A stretch of DNA of 5,856 nt from Treponema sp. (GTDB lineage: Bacteria > Spirochaetota > Spirochaetia > Treponematales > Breznakiellaceae). The first letter of the stretch is position 1; each line of letters starts with the position of its first letter. Of the stretch, positions 5,371-5,856 are shown piece by piece. Location: NCBI GenBank assembly GCA_031266635.1, contig JAISAN010000236.1, positions 1 through 5,856 of the forward strand, given 5' to 3'. The notes under the pieces were generated by a model. That model did no database searches. It had not been told where the DNA came from and worked only from the letters and a program-made list of their open reading frames with translations. The position numbers and the translations under genes are program-made.

Positions 5371-5856
5371 TTATCTTGGAGAAAAGGGGCGGCTCCGGGG
5401 CAGCGTATCGTTTCTGCCGGTTCCCAGGATCAGGAGTTCCGGGTGGTACTCGAAGTGCATGGTGTCATAACGGGACCACCTGCCGCCCCAGATAAAGCCC
5501 TGATCCTCGAAGGCCCGGATCACCGCGGCGGGCGGGTTCTGCCGTTTTTCGGGGGGAACGGTGCGCCAGTCTATCCCCCTGGCGGCGGTCCACTGCCAGT
5601 AGGTCTCCATGCCCGCCTGGGCCTTCATCAGGAGGTCCACCGCTATCCCGTAGGAGTGAAAACTGCGGTTTTCGCTGCCCGCCACATTCCGCCAGTTCCA
5701 GCCGGTAATGCTGGCCAGGCTTGTGAGCCACGCCTGTATGTCCGGGTCGCCGCGCGCCAATTCCTGAATCCGCCTTTCCGCCCGGCCCAGGGGCGCGGCA
5801 ATGCCCCGGTGTACCTGTACCGGCCGTCCCAGAAATTGTATCCATTCCTGGCGCGA
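5371..5856 (-). CDS. M15-family (VanY-like) D-alanyl-D-alanine carboxypeptidase, C-terminal part (5' end outside window)
   Basis: The minus-strand frame is open from the right edge to TAA at 5373-5371, giving 161 residues. TTG at 5760-5758 could be mistaken for a start, but 32 in-frame codons precede it without a stop and contain family-like sequence (FLGRPVQVH, then GIAAPLGRAERRI), so the gene continues past the window. Seen: RSFHSYGIAVDLL (64-76), matching SxHxxGxAxD with zinc ligands H67 and D74; GFIWGGRW (120-127); and DTMHFEYHPE (131-140), where D131 would be the catalytic acid/base and H134 the third zinc ligand. These residues match zinc peptidases that trim the terminal D-Ala from peptidoglycan stem peptides or act as related endopeptidases, normally in the periplasm or at the envelope. 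Any signal peptide lies outside the window. The last 15 or so residues are Arg/Pro-rich and outside the catalytic core. Family is well supported; exact specificity is not. Confidence 0.88.
   Translation of the reverse strand, partial: SRQEWIQFLGRPVQVHRGIAAPLGRAERRIQELARGDPDIQAWLTSLASITGWNWRNVAGSENRSFHSYGIAVDLLMKAQAGMETYWQWTAARGIDWRTVPPEKRQNPPAAVIRAFEDQGFIWGGRWSRYDTMHFEYHPELLILGTGRNDTLPRSRPFSPR

Overview
The window looks like an ordinary stretch of bacterial chromosome. It holds five protein genes and three GC-rich intergenic hairpins. I found no RNA gene, insertion sequence, CRISPR array or phage element. The gene content, a lipoprotein M16 protease with a relaxed lipobox, a DHH phosphoesterase with a 'TRSDFDG' first motif, and GC-rich coding DNA with short AT-rich promoter gaps suggest a spirochaete, perhaps a gut-type Treponema relative. 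That placement comes from recall of similar proteins and is only moderately secure.

Layout. Positions 1-507 (+) are the C-terminal half of an enolase-superfamily (mandelate racemase/sugar-acid dehydratase type) enzyme, cut by the left edge. A perfect 14-bp hairpin abuts its stop codon. Next on the same strand is a GntR/FCD-type regulator. Its best start is TTG 621, behind a strong ribosome binding site, rather than the upstream ATG 579. A 13-bp palindrome overlapping a -10-like element lies between the two genes and is a candidate operator. The regulator converges on a DHH/DHHA1 phosphoesterase (1386-2294, -), with a shared GC hairpin between their stops.

The DHH gene is divergent from a large PqqL-like M16 metalloprotease (2400-5255, +), predicted to be a lipoprotein. 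The gap of about 105 bases between them is only about 26% GC and carries an extended -10 element on each strand, both very close to the start codons. The protease gene converges on a partial M15-type D-Ala-D-Ala carboxypeptidase-like gene (5371-5856, -). A 77-nt two-level hairpin fills most of that junction.

Function. The dehydratase and GntR regulator probably form a sugar-acid catabolic module, with the regulator sensing a sugar acid or related carboxylate. The M16 lipoprotein and M15 peptidase are both envelope-associated hydrolases, but nothing here shows that they work together. No clearly novel system is visible. The most worthwhile signals are the operator-like palindrome, a possible RBS hairpin, the altered metal site of the FCD regulator, the nearly leaderless divergent promoters, and the repeated pattern of U-tract-poor hairpins placed against stop codons.
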